Source of the DNA: Bathynomus jamesi | Taxonomy: Eukaryota; Arthropoda; Malacostraca; Isopoda; Cirolanidae | Direction: 5' to 3' | NCBI GenBank assembly: GCA_023014485.1 | Contig: JAJOZX010009424.1 | Coordinates: forward strand, 1-64,000 | Length of the DNA stretch: 64,000 nucleotides | Part shown: piece by piece, positions 29,784 through 40,360 of the stretch | How positions within the stretch are numbered: the stretch's first letter is position 1 | How the letters are laid out: every line of letters begins with the position of its first letter | The notes under the pieces: model-generated | What the model was told of the DNA's origin: nothing | The model's input: only the letters and a program-made list of their open reading frames with translations | Database searches by the model: none | Position numbers and translations under genes: made by a program

Positions 29784-30068
29784 ATGGCACCCCCATCAAG
29801 TACTTATAGTCGCTGCGAAGGGAAGTTTGCTGATTACGCGTTTATTTTATTGGCTAATAATAATGATCAATTAGTTTGCAGGTGGTGCTCGAACATAGAA
29901 TTGCTGAGGAGCGAGCTACAGCGTGAGAGGGAGGCCAGAGTGAGGTTTGAAGAAAGGGTGATGCTCCTGACGGCGAAATTAGAATCCCTTGGGCCTTCTG
30001 AGAGGAGTTATTCTTCAGTCACGGCCCCTCCTGCCTCAATTTTTACTAATGATATAAATAGTACTAAT

Positions 30069-30140
<72 letters not shown>

Positions 30141-30446
30141 CCTAGTTCCCGACCCTTCGTTCAAGCGCGTAATGAAACCCCACTGAGACAACCTAAGATT
30201 TGTCTTTCAGTAATAACAAACAATAAGTGTTCTGTTTTAAGTTTCGAAGACGCTGATGAACCGGAAATACGATTCGTTGGTGATTCCATCGTTCGAGGGC
30301 AGCTCGAGGAATTCTGTGGAAGAAACCCGCGTCGTAGGCGCCGTTACTGCTACCCTGGTGCAAGGGTGGAGGATATAACGAGTAGTGTTGACCGGTTTAC
30401 AGACGGGACCTCTGAAGACAACATTTGTTATTCATGTCGGTACTAA
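29784..30446 (+). pseudogene. LINE ORF1: coiled-coil and SGNH esterase domain
   Basis: The start is MAPPSSTYSRCEGKFADYAF. A CRWCSN Cys pair is followed by a charged coiled-coil region (LRSELQREREARVRFEERV), a Ser/Leu-repeat tract and the esterase block I EIRFVGDSIVRGQLEEFCGR. Later, in broken frames, GDGLHFNDVGAARLGRLL (about 30697-30750) supplies the catalytic Asp-x-x-His block. ORF1 esterases of this kind are established in CR1-type LINEs. A frame break after 30440 truncates the open frame. Confidence 0.82.
30070..30141. repeat. (CT)n microsatellite inside LINE ORF1
   Basis: About 70 bp of CT repeat, with one break, encodes SLSLSL within ORF1. The sister copy at 62085-62110 has only ctctcttccc there, so the expansion is specific to this copy. 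Confidence 0.95.
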
Positions 30447-30929
30447 TACTTTTAAATTCTAGATCGGAATAGCTGCTGGCTAGTACAGGGACTTGTTAGA
30501 GCGACTAAAGAAAAAAACTAATAAGATTGTTTTAACAGGTATACTTCCTCGAATTATCCAACGTAACGAGTTCTACAGCAAGGCAACCTATATTAACAAT
30601 AACTTAGTCTCTTTGCCAACAGAAAGGAGTGCATTTTGCAATTTTTTTTAATTTTTGGAACAGTTTCTACGACAGGAGGGACTTGGTCCTCGGAGATGGA
30701 CTTCATTTTAATGACGTTGGAGCTGCGCGTCTAGGAAGACTACTTCATAATACTGTCTCTTCTTTTCAGGCTGATGTAACTCGACCGGCCTCTGCGTAAT
30801 TTCCTTAAATTACAAGTCAAAAAACATGAATTTACTTTCCGCGGGCGAAGGAAATGCGGTTTCAACAAACAATTTGAAGGTTATACCTTTAAATCCTTGT
30901 AGCCTATGAAACAAAATAACCGAATTTTT

Positions 30930-31560
30930 TTCTTTACTTGCTAAGTGAATCGTGCCTTAGCACTGAAACACGTGACTTTGTAAGGGAGTATCAAATTAGA
31001 GGTTATAGACTTTTTGTTAAAAACAGAATTGGTAGGCGAGGAGGTGTTATATTATATATCAAAGATAATATTGCGAACGCTATAGAATTAAAACAGAATT
31101 CCAGAACCGATAGATTCGACTATAGCAGGACTTAAATTGAGCGAGTTCAAACTTCTTTTTGCCGTTATATAGAGACCCTCTAATCAAACAGCTGATACGG
31201 ACGAAGCGTTATATCGTGAACTAAAGAGAATAATAGGTAGTGAAGAGGCCTTAATTTTGGGTGACTTTAATTGCGCTAACGTGAATTACGATACAATGCA
31301 GGGAGACGCGGAAGGTAACTATTTAGTTAATTTTCTTGACGATAGTTTTCTTATTGAAAAGGTTGGGAAACCTACGAGGTTGGACAGTATTTTAGATTTG
31401 GTAATAACTGCCGATGATAGGCTAATCACGGATCTTGAAGTAATAGAACCGTTAAGCAATAGCGATCACAATATGGTAGAGTTTGTCCTCTTGGTAAGTC
31501 ACTCGAAACCAGCTAACTCAATTAAAATTCCTGACTTCCAGTGCGCAGACTTTTGAAATT
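30930..31560 (+). pseudogene. LINE APE-type endonuclease
   Basis: Readable blocks are ESCLSTETRDFVREYQIRGY, RLFVKNRIGRRGGVILYIKD, LILGDFNCANVNYDTMQGD (GDFN motif) and EPLSNSDHNMVEFVL (SDH motif). GDFN and SDH contribute to the active site of AP-type endonucleases. A frameshift near 31130 and another near 31550 separate the endonuclease from the RT. Confidence 0.85.
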
Positions 31561-32560
31561 TAAAAATGAATTGTCAGGCGTCGAATACGAAAGCGTAATC
31601 GGGACCTCCAACGCAAAAATAATGTGGGAATCGTTTGAAACATTGTTTAGGGCTATAAATGAGGAATGTGTACCGTTCAAGATTAAGCGTGTGAAAGTAA
31701 ATAACAAGCACTTGTGGTTTATTTCTAGCGTAGGGTATATTATAAAGAGTAGAGATAGGGCTTATAGGCTACATAAGCGATAAAACGAAGTGCGATATAA
31801 CGTAATAAAAGTGCGAAAAGCGTAATAAAAATGTCCAAGCGCGATTTGAAATTTCCATAGCTCGTAATGGCAAAGAAAACCCCAAGCGATTTTTTGAATA
31901 CGTTAACAAGAGGAACCCGGTAAAGAGCGTATTGGGACCATTGAGAAATTCTGACGGTGAGGTAGTTCCTGAGAACAAGCAAATGGCTACTCTGCTAAAC
32001 GAACTTTTACGTCAGTTTTTACAATAGAAGATGTAACGAATATCCCTACGGTCAGAGACAATGCCTTTCGATAATGTTAATGCTGTAGATAATATTGTCG
32101 TGAGTGAAAGGGAGGTACTGCACTATATTTGCAAAATGGAAATGCTTAAATCACCGGGGCCGGATTCCATATATCCCATACAACTAAAAGAATTAAAAGA
32201 AGGTATTGTTGTGCCATTAACAAAGATTTTTAATGCGTCTATTTCTGAAGGGTGCGTACCAGATAATTTCAAGTTAGCAAATGTAACGGCTATTTTTAAG
32301 AAAGACAATAAAGGTGCGGCTGGAAATTATAGGCCAATCAGTTTAACGTCTGTTGCAGGTAAGCTACTGGAATAGATAATTAGGGATTGTACAGTCGAAC
32401 ACTTAGAATTGCATAACTTGATTAGAAATACGCAGCACAGTTTTAAGCGAAACAAATCTTGCTTAACTAATCTTTTAGAATTTTTACAAAGTGTCGTTGA
32501 AGTTCACGATAGTCATCGGGCGGTAGATGTAGTGTATGTAGATTTTCAAAAAAGCGTTTG
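31541..32560 (+). pseudogene. LINE reverse transcriptase N-terminal half
   Basis: Blocks include MWESFETLFRAINEECVPFK, KMEMLKSPGPDSIYPIQLKE, FKLANVTAIFKKDN, AAGNYRPISLTSVAGKLLE and DVVYVDFQK (motif A). After the position equivalent to AFDTV the sequence jumps to the C-terminal tail. The motif that would hold the FADD box is absent, so this copy cannot encode a working polymerase. Confidence 0.85.
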
Positions 32561-32773
32561 ACACCGTACAGCACACAGGACTCGTTGAATATAGTAGAAC
32601 AAAATTACGGGTGTAAGCTGACAAGTAGAAGGTTCGAGACAGCAATTGCCAAAAACTTTTTTACGCATAGAATAGTAAATAGCTGGAATAGTTTGCCGGT
32701 AGAAGTAATTAGTAGCACGTCTATAAATATGTTTAAAAATCGATTAGATGCATATGTTGATAAATTGGGTATA

Positions 32774-33428
32774 TTTTGACGGAATGGGACGTTTTGGCGC
32801 CGACGTTCTGGCGCCGACGTTTGGGCGCCACCGTTTGGGCGCCGTTTGACGATTGGTTAGGTTAAATCGTGATATTTTTGTTAAAACTAACGAAAATATC
32901 ACGACTTAACCTAACCAATCGTCAAGGGCGTACAGTTGACCTAACCGGGCAGTGACGATTGGTTAGGTTAAGTTGTGATATTTTTGTTAGTTTTAACGAA
33001 AATATCATGACTGAACCTAACCAATCGTCAATGGAGCAGATAACGGAAAAGTACCCATATTATTTATATATACACCTTATAATTCACTGACTCTTTTGCT
33101 CGCACCGCCAAAAAAGTAACGAAGGGTCGCGCTTGCTACATTTATCAAACACATACAAATATCCATTATGTGAAAACTTCTGTTTCCCTTTCTTACTTGA
33201 TATATTTTCAGACATTTATGCTATTAAGGGCAACAACACAACTTATCTGAAAAGACAGACAGCACTTCAGGTTAATAACCAAGTATTACTACTTAATACT
33301 TAATACTAATTAACGGCGGCGCCAAACCGGCTCCGCGCCCAAACGGTGGCGCCAAACCGGCTCCGCGCCCAAACGGCGGCGCCAAAATGTCCAGCGCCAA
33401 AATGTCGGCGCCAAAACGTCCTGATGGA
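32774..33428. mobile_element. GGCGCC-rich inverted-repeat element in a LINE 3' UTR
   Basis: The left end carries ggacgttttggcgccgacgt and further ggcgcc repeats; the right end carries the inverted version (ggcgccaaaacgtcc). GGCGCC-type blocks recur about every 14-15 bp (at least four on the left, five or more on the right, with gcgccc variants). TA flanks both ends (32772-32773, 33429-33430), and the LINE 3' UTR continues on each side as in the 27.6-kb copy. Two TTAGG-linked palindromes lie just inside the left end. No protein is encoded. Confidence 0.78.
32852..33030. repeat. Two tandem TTAGG-linked palindromes
   Basis: Two units (about 32858-32923 and 32952-33028) each read acgattggttaggttaa, a gatatt...cgttaaaac palindromic centre, and ttaacctaaccaatcgt in inverted order. 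The stretch agggcgtacagttgacctaa lies between them, the same flank as in the foldback at 12.8-13.9 kb. Confidence 0.9.
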
Positions 33429-33589
33429 TAGTTTAAGGTAGCAAAATTAACGTTTTTGTGTTTCGGAACACACGTAAAATTCTAGGTCCCCTCCGCCACC
33501 AAGGAGGACATGCGCAATACATAATCAAATACGGTTAGGTAGAATAGCCATGAGTGGATCCTTGGGTCTCTGTTGGTCTGAAACATTAT

Positions 33590-35210
33590 AATACTGTACT
33601 TTGTGGGACAGAGCTTACGACTTCTGAGACTTCCGATTTTACTCCATTTACTACCACGTTTTGTGTTCTTTGCGTCAATAAATTAAATACCCATCTTCGA
33701 AGGTTTTCAGTAATTCCTTTATTCTCAAATTTGTGAGCTATAATTCCATGGTCACATTTATTGAAGGCTTTAGCAAAGTCAGTATATATTACATCTATGC
33801 TTTGTCCTCGACACAATGTTTCCAGTATTTTCTTCTGGTGGTCTAATGGCTGTGATGAGCATGATCTTCCAGTCCTGAAGCCATGTTGATTTGGGTTGTA
33901 TAAGTACTTTTCTTGTAGGTAGTAGGTAGTTTTGCCTCTAATTATACGTTCAAAGCACTTTATAAGGTGGGAGGTGAGAGCTACTGGCCAATAATTCTTG
34001 GGCATTGCTCTGTTACCACCTTTAAATAAGGGGCAATGTTCGGGTTCTTTAATGGAAGTGGAATTTGTCCTGTGTCAAGTGATTTCCTCCATAGTAAGTA
34101 TAGCGACTTGGCAATACTCTCTCTCTACATTTCTTCAGAAACGTGGCACGCCATGTGTCTGGCTCTGGTGCTGAATTATCTCACATCTGTGATAGAGCCT
34201 TAATTACATATCCTTCAGAGAACTCTAAGTACATTAATAGGTTTGTGCTGGAATTTGTTCTTGGCTGATTTGTATCAATGTCGAAAAAGTCATCTGGGGT
34301 TTTCCACTTTTTTCTCGGACTTTGGGTTCCTGAACACAGAGTTAAATTGTTTCGTAAGCAGTTCACTCATTTTTTCTAGGTAATTTGTGTATTCGGCCTC
34401 CCCGTCTATCATTGGACCAATACTCTCTTTACACTGCATTTTTCTTTTCGTAAACGAGTAAAACTATTCCGGGTTATTTTTTGTTTTCTGCTACCTTGTT
34501 TTCCTCCTCGTTTGTCTTATATATAGGCTGACCATATTTCCTTGAGACAAAAACGGGACATTGGGATGGCAAAAAAGGGACGGGGGTTATGTAATATTCT
34601 GTATTCATGAAAAAGTAAGTACATAAACCGGGACAAAATTGACATTTTTATTAAAACGACGGGACGGCCAGGAAATATAAAACAAACGGTACTGTCCCGT
34701 TCAAAACGGTACGTATGGTCAGCCTACTTATATATGAATGTTTGTTTTCGGTCCATTTCTATTTTGCATAATTTCCTCTCTAGTTTGAGTCGCCTTGCAT
34801 TAGTTCTGCATCTGTGGAGTTGTCTTACGGTTTGTTTCCGTTCTCTAAATAGTGTCCTAATTTTTCTCTCGAGCTTGCTACGTTTTCTTTTTTTTCCCTC
34901 TGGAACATGTTCCATTAATATAGGTTTAGTTTCAGTTTCTATTATATACATTATTTCTTCTGGAGTCTTCTCGTGAAGTAGCAATTCCCAATTTACATTC
35001 TTTAAATCTATATTTACACTTTTCCAATTTACTTTCTTTGAATTTATATTTAAACCTTCAAATATTCCTTTTGATTCTTTGGAATGTGTTTTCGAACCTC
35101 TGAGTGCTAATTTCATTTGCATAGTGATTAGGTTATGGTCGCAGAAATTTGTGTGCATTACCTTTTTATTTATTATTATCTCATTGCTATTTGTCAAAAT
35201 TAAACCCAAA
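33590..35210 (-). pseudogene. CR1-like LINE: endonuclease end and reverse transcriptase
   Basis: Read on the minus strand: NFCDHNLITMQM (endonuclease SDH-type box, Ser lost; about 35140), a basic linker (LRSKLERKIRTLF-like), then from 34005 YWPVALTSHLIKCFERIIRG, NQHGFRTGRSCSSQPLDH, IYTDFAKAFNKCDHGIIAHK (motif A) and VVSSVPQSTVL (LPQGTVLG-type box). The 3' half with the YADD box is missing. A MITE interrupts it at 34524-34726. Confidence 0.82.
34524..34726. mobile_element. hAT-type MITE with perfect 8-bp target duplication
   Basis: The 203-bp insert starts taggctgaccatatttcc and ends with the inverted acgtatggtcagccta. It is flanked by perfect cttatata repeats (34516-34523 and 34727-34734). 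The interior is rich in gggac and has no open frame. It sits inside a LINE. Confidence 0.93.
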
Positions 35211-35478
35211 ACATGCCTTCGACATGAAGGACCGGGGCACGAGGAAGAATGAACGATTCCAAACCGTGGTGATCGGGATCGAAGATGTAATCCTGGAGAC
35301 ATGAACTATGAACAAGAATGACAGAACCCCCTCGAGGACCATGAGCGGGCAGGAGGTTCGTAAAGGAGACATAGCCAGTGGGAGAAGGCATATTCCGAGT
35401 ACCCAAAATCGTTTCCTGGAGACAGACAGGCAGGTTAGGACAATCGTAAAAGAAGAGAAAGGCATTCATAGTTGGCAA
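35187..35478 (-). pseudogene. LINE ORF2 endonuclease N-terminal part
   Basis: The minus strand reads FFYDCPNLPVCLQETILGTR, the P-x-x-x-x-LQET segment in which the Glu is a metal-binding residue of APE-type endonucleases. PRGGSVILVHSS and QDYIFDPDHHGLE follow in a shifted frame. It stops at the junction with the next LINE at about 35210. Confidence 0.65.
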
Positions 35479-37410
35479 AAATGCCGCGACAGTTCCAGTG
35501 AAAGATGCAACTAAAATTAGCCATTGAAAAGAAAATATAAACGAGAAAAGTTTAAAAATGTAAAAGTGTGAAAGTGTAAAAGTGTAAAATCTAAGAGTTA
35601 AAAGTTAAATACGAAAAGGTGAAAGTTAAAGGACTACCGACCAGAAACAATGGAACAAATATGACGGTTCCCCCGCAAGTCCGGATCTGACCCAACTTTG
35701 GATGAAGAAACAGGTACTGGAATGTAAGACTTCCTAAAACGATCTCGGCGCACTCCAAAAGAAGGCGTACGAACCGAGGGATTGTCGGAGCAAGGAGAGG
35801 CAGAACCGGAATGAAGGGACAACGAAGAGTAAGAGTATGTTGGGGGCATTGGGAAGTCTAACAAGGAGCGAGAAGGAGCGGGTAAGGATGACAGGAGGGA
35901 ATCCAACACCACGAGTTGGTTCTCCAACTGGCGGACGTCCGGAGGGCGAGGAACAGGGGCAGAAGACCTTGGCGAAAGACTGACGGGACTCACCTGGGGA
36001 GAGGGAATTGAGTCACCAAGACCTGTAGTACACACTGGGGCCAGCTAGAAGAAGGTGGGGTCGCCGACATGGGACAGAGGGATGAAGTGGAGCCTCAGGC
36101 AGGGTCTACAAGGGGACCACTCATGGTGGCAGGGGTAGACTGCGGAGAGGAAACTAGATCCAAACAACGATGTCGGCGGCGAGAAACCGGAGAACCTGGG
36201 AAATCTCCTCAGCCCCACGCTTGACACCCCCCGACCAGCAGGAGGGTCCCCACAAGGAGGAAACCTCGCAGACGCCCTTGAGGAATGCGGCGCGGAGGCG
36301 TTCGGGCAGAAGAAGGCCGAGGAGAAATGTATGGAGATTGCTGAGACCGACGTTGTGGGGAGCAGAACTGGGCCGAAGCGAGCGAAGAAGAAACTGGAGG
36401 GAGAGTCGAGGTAGTAGGAGGTTTTTGAAAACGACCAGGTTGCGAACGGGAATTACGAACGTGACCTGTTTCTGAACAAAACGAGCCCGAACCTGATCAC
36501 GAGCCTCAGGAAAAGTCATGTTCTCCATGGACTTGAGAGTAACGACTTCAAATTCGAACTTATAAATAATACAAGATGCTGAAGAAGTGGGATGGCTACC
36601 ACCATATTTAATGCAAGAAGTGGAGTTAGAGCAAGGTATACCATGAAAATCCTGGCCACAATGAACGCAGACACGGGTAGACCGGCGACAGTGGGAACCA
36701 ATATGCCTAAATGTTTTGCAGTTAAAACAACGGGTAAGAGGAGAAACATAGGGCCGTACATCGAAGCGAAGCCAAGCATACCAGACATGAGCTGAATGTG
36801 ACAGCTGGTCAAAAGTCAAGACTAAGCGCGAGGTGGGCTGAAGACAGCCATCGACACGTTTCGTGAAGCGATGCACAGGAGACACTTTCCGCTCCACAAA
36901 ACAGGAGCTGAGGTTCTCCGAGACGTCTAAGAGTTGCGGGGCAAAAATAGTGCCTCGGCAGTAATTCATCTTTGAATCGAGTTCGCATGAGACCTGGACA
37001 ATCGGCCAAGATGGAAATCGCATCCAGAGCACTACTCTGATCCAGAGATCGAGATTTGACGAGTAAAGACCCATCACGGACCTCCGAAATATCCTCGCGA
37101 GAGATCTGGGCGGAAGCCGCAAAGCTGTGAAAGACCGCAACACGATGAGAAAGCAAAGAACGAGAGGCAGTTCGTTTAATAACAAAAAAGGCAACAGGGA
37201 AAGTCGAGAGGGACGGAAATGTGGAGACCAAGGAAACGGGCTTCCAAGACCGACGGGCTCGGCGGTGTTCATGAGGTGGAGAAAGGGTACTCCGAGGAGC
37301 AGAACCCCGAGGGGCAAGGAGCATAGGATTCCAGAGTGACAGTGGTGCCATACGAGGACGGGAATCAACCACCTTAGGGGAAGACACCAATAGAGAGAGC
37401 GAAGGGAAGG
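35190..37410 (-). mobile_element. 5' half of a second Jockey-type LINE
   Basis: A minus-strand ORF1 with zinc knuckles (about 37390-35640) is followed by an ORF2 start with endonuclease. It is cut at about 35210, where the CR1-like LINE begins. The 5' flank (37420 on) carries tRNA-derived SINE-like sequence. No reverse transcriptase remains. Confidence 0.75.
35640..37390 (-). pseudogene. LINE ORF1 gag-like protein with CCHC zinc knuckles
   Basis: In the frame near 36660-36800 the minus strand reads RCFNCKTFRHIGSHCRRSTR, then VCVHCGQDFHGIPC and a third C-x-K-Y-G-G-x-H element. These are tandem CCHC knuckles typical of nucleic-acid chaperone ORF1 proteins of Jockey-type LINEs. MTFPEARDQVRARFV follows. 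The N-terminal part lies in another frame (37390-36809), and a Ser/Pro-rich C-terminus is at 36035-35634. At least two frameshifts are present. Confidence 0.75.
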
Positions 37411-37420
37411 TACAGGCAGC

Positions 37421-37640
37421 GCCTCGGTGGTGTAGTGGTTAGCGTCGCTGACTACGAATCCATCGGCCCCGGGTTCGAGACCCGATGGCAGCCGGCGCGC
37501 AGCAAAACCCAGCTGTTCATCCTTCCACACAATAAAGAAAGTGGTTGGTAGATAAATGGGTACCTTAGGTCGCCTAGTGTTTAAGACGCTGGGCTGCTGA
37601 TGGGGCGTGGTTCGGATTCCACGTTAAACTGTAGGTCTAA
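37421..37640 (+). mobile_element. tRNA-derived SINE-like sequence, probably dimeric
   Basis: At 37421-37497 a tRNA-like head contains an A-box-like ggtggtgtagtggttagcgt and a B box gggttcgagaccc. The anticodon arm does not pair well, so it is not a working tRNA. A second tRNA-like unit follows at about 37563-37625 (tagtgtttaagacgct and tggttcggattcc). Two Pol III-type promoters in tandem suggest a dimeric SINE, or two SINEs. Confidence 0.6.
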
Positions 37641-38050
37641 GGTGGAGTGAAAAGCTTGACCTTCGTCAGAATGAACAATTCGGGCGGTAGCTAACTAAAG
37701 GTTAAAGGTTTACAGTAGTCTGGACGGGACCATCCCCCGAGGAAACACAGTGGGTAAAGTGGGGAGAAGAATGTCCGAAGCCGTAGTCCGAAAATTAGGT
37801 GCAGGGGTCGTAAACCGGAGAGGAGAAACCATGGCATCCAGCCACCACCGACTCCAACAAGGGAAAGGCGAAATGTGGGCACACACAGTCCCATCGCCAA
37901 TAGACGTCACGCAGGGGAGATACACTCACACCCAGTCCCCGTACCTAAAAGGCGGCCATTCTCATCTTACGCACGGTGAGGAACGGCAGGAACAGGGCTT
38001 GGGCTTGGTTTAAAAGCGACAAGGGTGAGGGAAAACCACCTCCCTCACCT
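37641..38050. other. GC-richer region without recognised gene
   Basis: Overlapping open frames on both strands (37691-38013), none with a known domain. The base composition resembles the minus-strand LINE ORF1 next to it, so this may be 5' UTR of that LINE. Confidence 0.35.
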
Positions 38051-39134
38051 AAGGTGGGTTCAAATCAAAATCCGAAAACAAAACCAAATACGAGCATGTA
38101 GGGGATCAGCTTTTACAGTGTAAATGTATAAGGCAACGGACTAAAAGAATGTGTTATGTGTGCTTAAACGCAAACACAAATTTACAATATTAATAAAAAT
38201 TGCTAAAAATATTTAGTTTCGTTATGATGTTAAGCATCTCAACCTTGGCATTACTAACATAATGGACATGATGAGGGTAACAAGAAATAATCCAGTTTAA
38301 AGAAATGTAGTTAAGTGAACTATGAGCTTTAATAATGAAAATTTCAATCATTTATGAACACATTACGTTCACTGACATACCAAAATATTTGCAATAAAAA
38401 TGAAAAAAACAAGACAAAATTTGGTAGGTACAGGCAGCAACACACCAAATGTGAAATTGAAATGCTATCTCTTCCGCAATATGTACCATATATTTTGCTT
38501 TTCATCAATGCCAGTCATCATAGAAAATCTTTAAAAAAAAAAATTAAAAAAAAACATCAATATGATTAACTAAAAAACAAAACAAAACCCTATTTAAAAA
38601 GAAACTGAAGTTGTCTGCGATAACTGCTAAACTGGGCCTTTTCTCATAAAGTCAGTTTTGTTCGAGTTCATTTTCTTCCTATGTACACTCAAAAATACAC
38701 AACCCGAATAATCGATCAGCCGTCATAGCTGATCTTAGCCATGTTTTAACTCTGTACTGAACGACCTCTGAACTGTGCATGTGATAGCAGGTAATGTTAA
38801 TAATATGAGAATTGCCTGGTGAATGGCTAGGTAAAATTCAGTACTTGAAAGCAAGTCGAGATATTCTGTTGATATCTTGCAAGAGGGGGCAAATGCCCCT
38901 CTTACCCCTTCCTGCGGGTGCCCATGAGTACGAGAAAGAAAGAAAGATAGGGACCGAGGAAAAAAATGTGAGGGAGAAGAAGAAAAAGGGGGAAAGAAAG
39001 GAACAAAAACAGGAGATCAACCGGGTCTAATGGTCCACGAAAACAGAGGGAGCCTTTACATCAGAGGAAGATGCTTGCCCACATTGGCCATAAAGGGACG
39101 CGCCCCATCGCTCCGGACAAAGCAAGGGGTTATA
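38051..39134. other. No recognised gene
   Basis: AT-rich to purine-rich DNA with an A-rich stretch at about 38520-38580 and a Lys/Glu-rich open frame at 38812-39030 that is low complexity. No terminal repeats were recognised. Confidence 0.4.
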
Positions 39135-40328
39135 CAGGGTGGCGCAAACGTCAGGAACCATAGGCACATTTTAATAATTTGTGTTTTAATATGCGTTTTG
39201 TTCTTTTCAGATTTGTTGTTGAACCTATGGCACAGAAATTGACAATAGATGAACGGGTGGAGATAGTTTTAATGTGTGCAAGGCGTGGTAACACACACCT
39301 ATCAGTTGTTACTGCTTTTAGTGACAAACACCCTGAGAGGCCGCCAGTTGTTCAGGCATTAGTTGGAAAACTGTTCACTCGCTTCAAAGAAACGGGAAGT
39401 GTTCATGATCGGCCGCGTAGTGGCCGGCCAAAAAGTTCAACCGATGCAGCAACATCACTAACGGTACTCAATCACCTCGAAAACAGCCCACGTAAGTCCT
39501 TAAGAAAGTTATCCCAGGAAACGGGTGTCTCCAGAAGATCCACTCATCGAATTCTTACAACAAATCGTTTCCACCACTACAAAGTCCAACTCGTTCAGGA
39601 ACTGCATGGTGACGACACAGACCATCGTGTAGAGTTCTGCCAGTGGTTTCTACAACATCGACAGCTTCAACGAAGGATCATGTTCAGCGACGAAACGATG
39701 TTTCACCTCAGCGGTCGCGTCAATAGGCATAATGCACGCTATTGGGCCAATGAGAACCTCCACCGGATGGAGAAAGGACATGTGAAATTCGACCCACGAA
39801 TTATGGTGCTGGCTGCCCTCTGGAGGGGATCGGTTAATTGATCAGTACTTTTTAGACGGCAATGTAACAAGTGAAACATATCTGCATATGCTGCAAACAT
39901 TTCTAATGCCCATACTGGACGACATTCCATTGGCAGAACGGGCGGAGATGTGGTTTCAGCAGGATGGTGCACCACCACATTTCGCAACTATCGTCCGGAG
40001 CTCTTTAGATGAAACATTCCCAAGCAAGTGGCTCGGACGGACGGCGAGGGCCCGTCGAATGGCCACCTAGGTCTCAGACCTCACGCCTCTTGACTTTTTC
40101 TTGTGGGGTCATCTCAAGTCGGTAGTCTATGCTGATCGATCCAGAACCATACGTTCTCTAAAGGATAAAATCACATCTGAGTGTGCCAAAATCAGTACCA
40201 ATTTGTTAAGGAATGTTCAAACATGCATTCAACGCGTCAGAAAGTGTCTCCAAGTGGAAAGCCACAATTCGAACATTTATTATAATTTAATAAAAGTGCC
40301 TATGGTTCCTGACTTTTGCGCCACCCTA
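39135..40328 (+). mobile_element. Near-complete mariner-like (DDE_3 type) element
   Basis: The left end cagggtggcgcaaacgtcag is matched in inverted order by ctgacttttgcgccacccta at the right, with TA outside both; the last base is changed. The inverted repeats extend through aaccataggcac, about 40 bp. The single gene runs almost the whole length, so this is the most complete relative of the elements at 4840, 15858 and 26529. Confidence 0.92.
39227..40328 (+). pseudogene. Mariner-like transposase, nearly full length
   Basis: The start is MAQKLTIDERVEIVLMCARR. Order: HTH 1, DRPRSGRPKSSTDAA linker, HTH 2 (LRKLSQETGVSRRSTHRIL), RRIMFSDETMFHLSGRVNRH (first catalytic Asp), WFQQDGAPPHFATIV (second) and SDLTPLDFFLWGHL (third, about 42 residues later). 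The tail is LRNVQTCIQRVRKCLQVE. A frameshift near 39838 and a stop near 40067 break the frame. Apart from these the length (about 360 codons) and motifs are complete. Confidence 0.9.

Positions 40329-40359
<31 letters not shown>

Positions 40360-40360
<1 letters not shown>

Larger units (their letters stand above)
29440..33600 (+). mobile_element. SGNH-type CR1-like LINE, copy 1 (5' UTR to 3' UTR)
   Basis: Order: 5' UTR from about 29440 (ggtgtggtcacc, shared with copy 2 at about 61540); ORF1 with coiled-coil and SGNH esterase (29784 on); APE endonuclease (about 30830-31560); RT N-terminal half (31560-32560); an internal deletion that removes the YADD region; the RT tail (32620-32780); a 655-bp insertion; and the 3' UTR (33429-33600). 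Copy 2 begins at about 61540 and runs off the window. Multiple frameshifts make this copy dead. Confidence 0.88.

Noticed and set aside
37421..37497. Functional tRNA gene
   Set aside because: A and B boxes are present, but the anticodon stem does not pair and a SINE-like body follows.
36154..37530. 458-codon minus-strand frame as a single protein
   Set aside because: Only the part with CCHC knuckles looks coding; the rest is an alternative frame of the LINE ORF1, and the start lies in the tRNA-like sequence.
38812..39030. Lys/Glu-rich frame
   Set aside because: Low-complexity purine-rich DNA; no gene signals.
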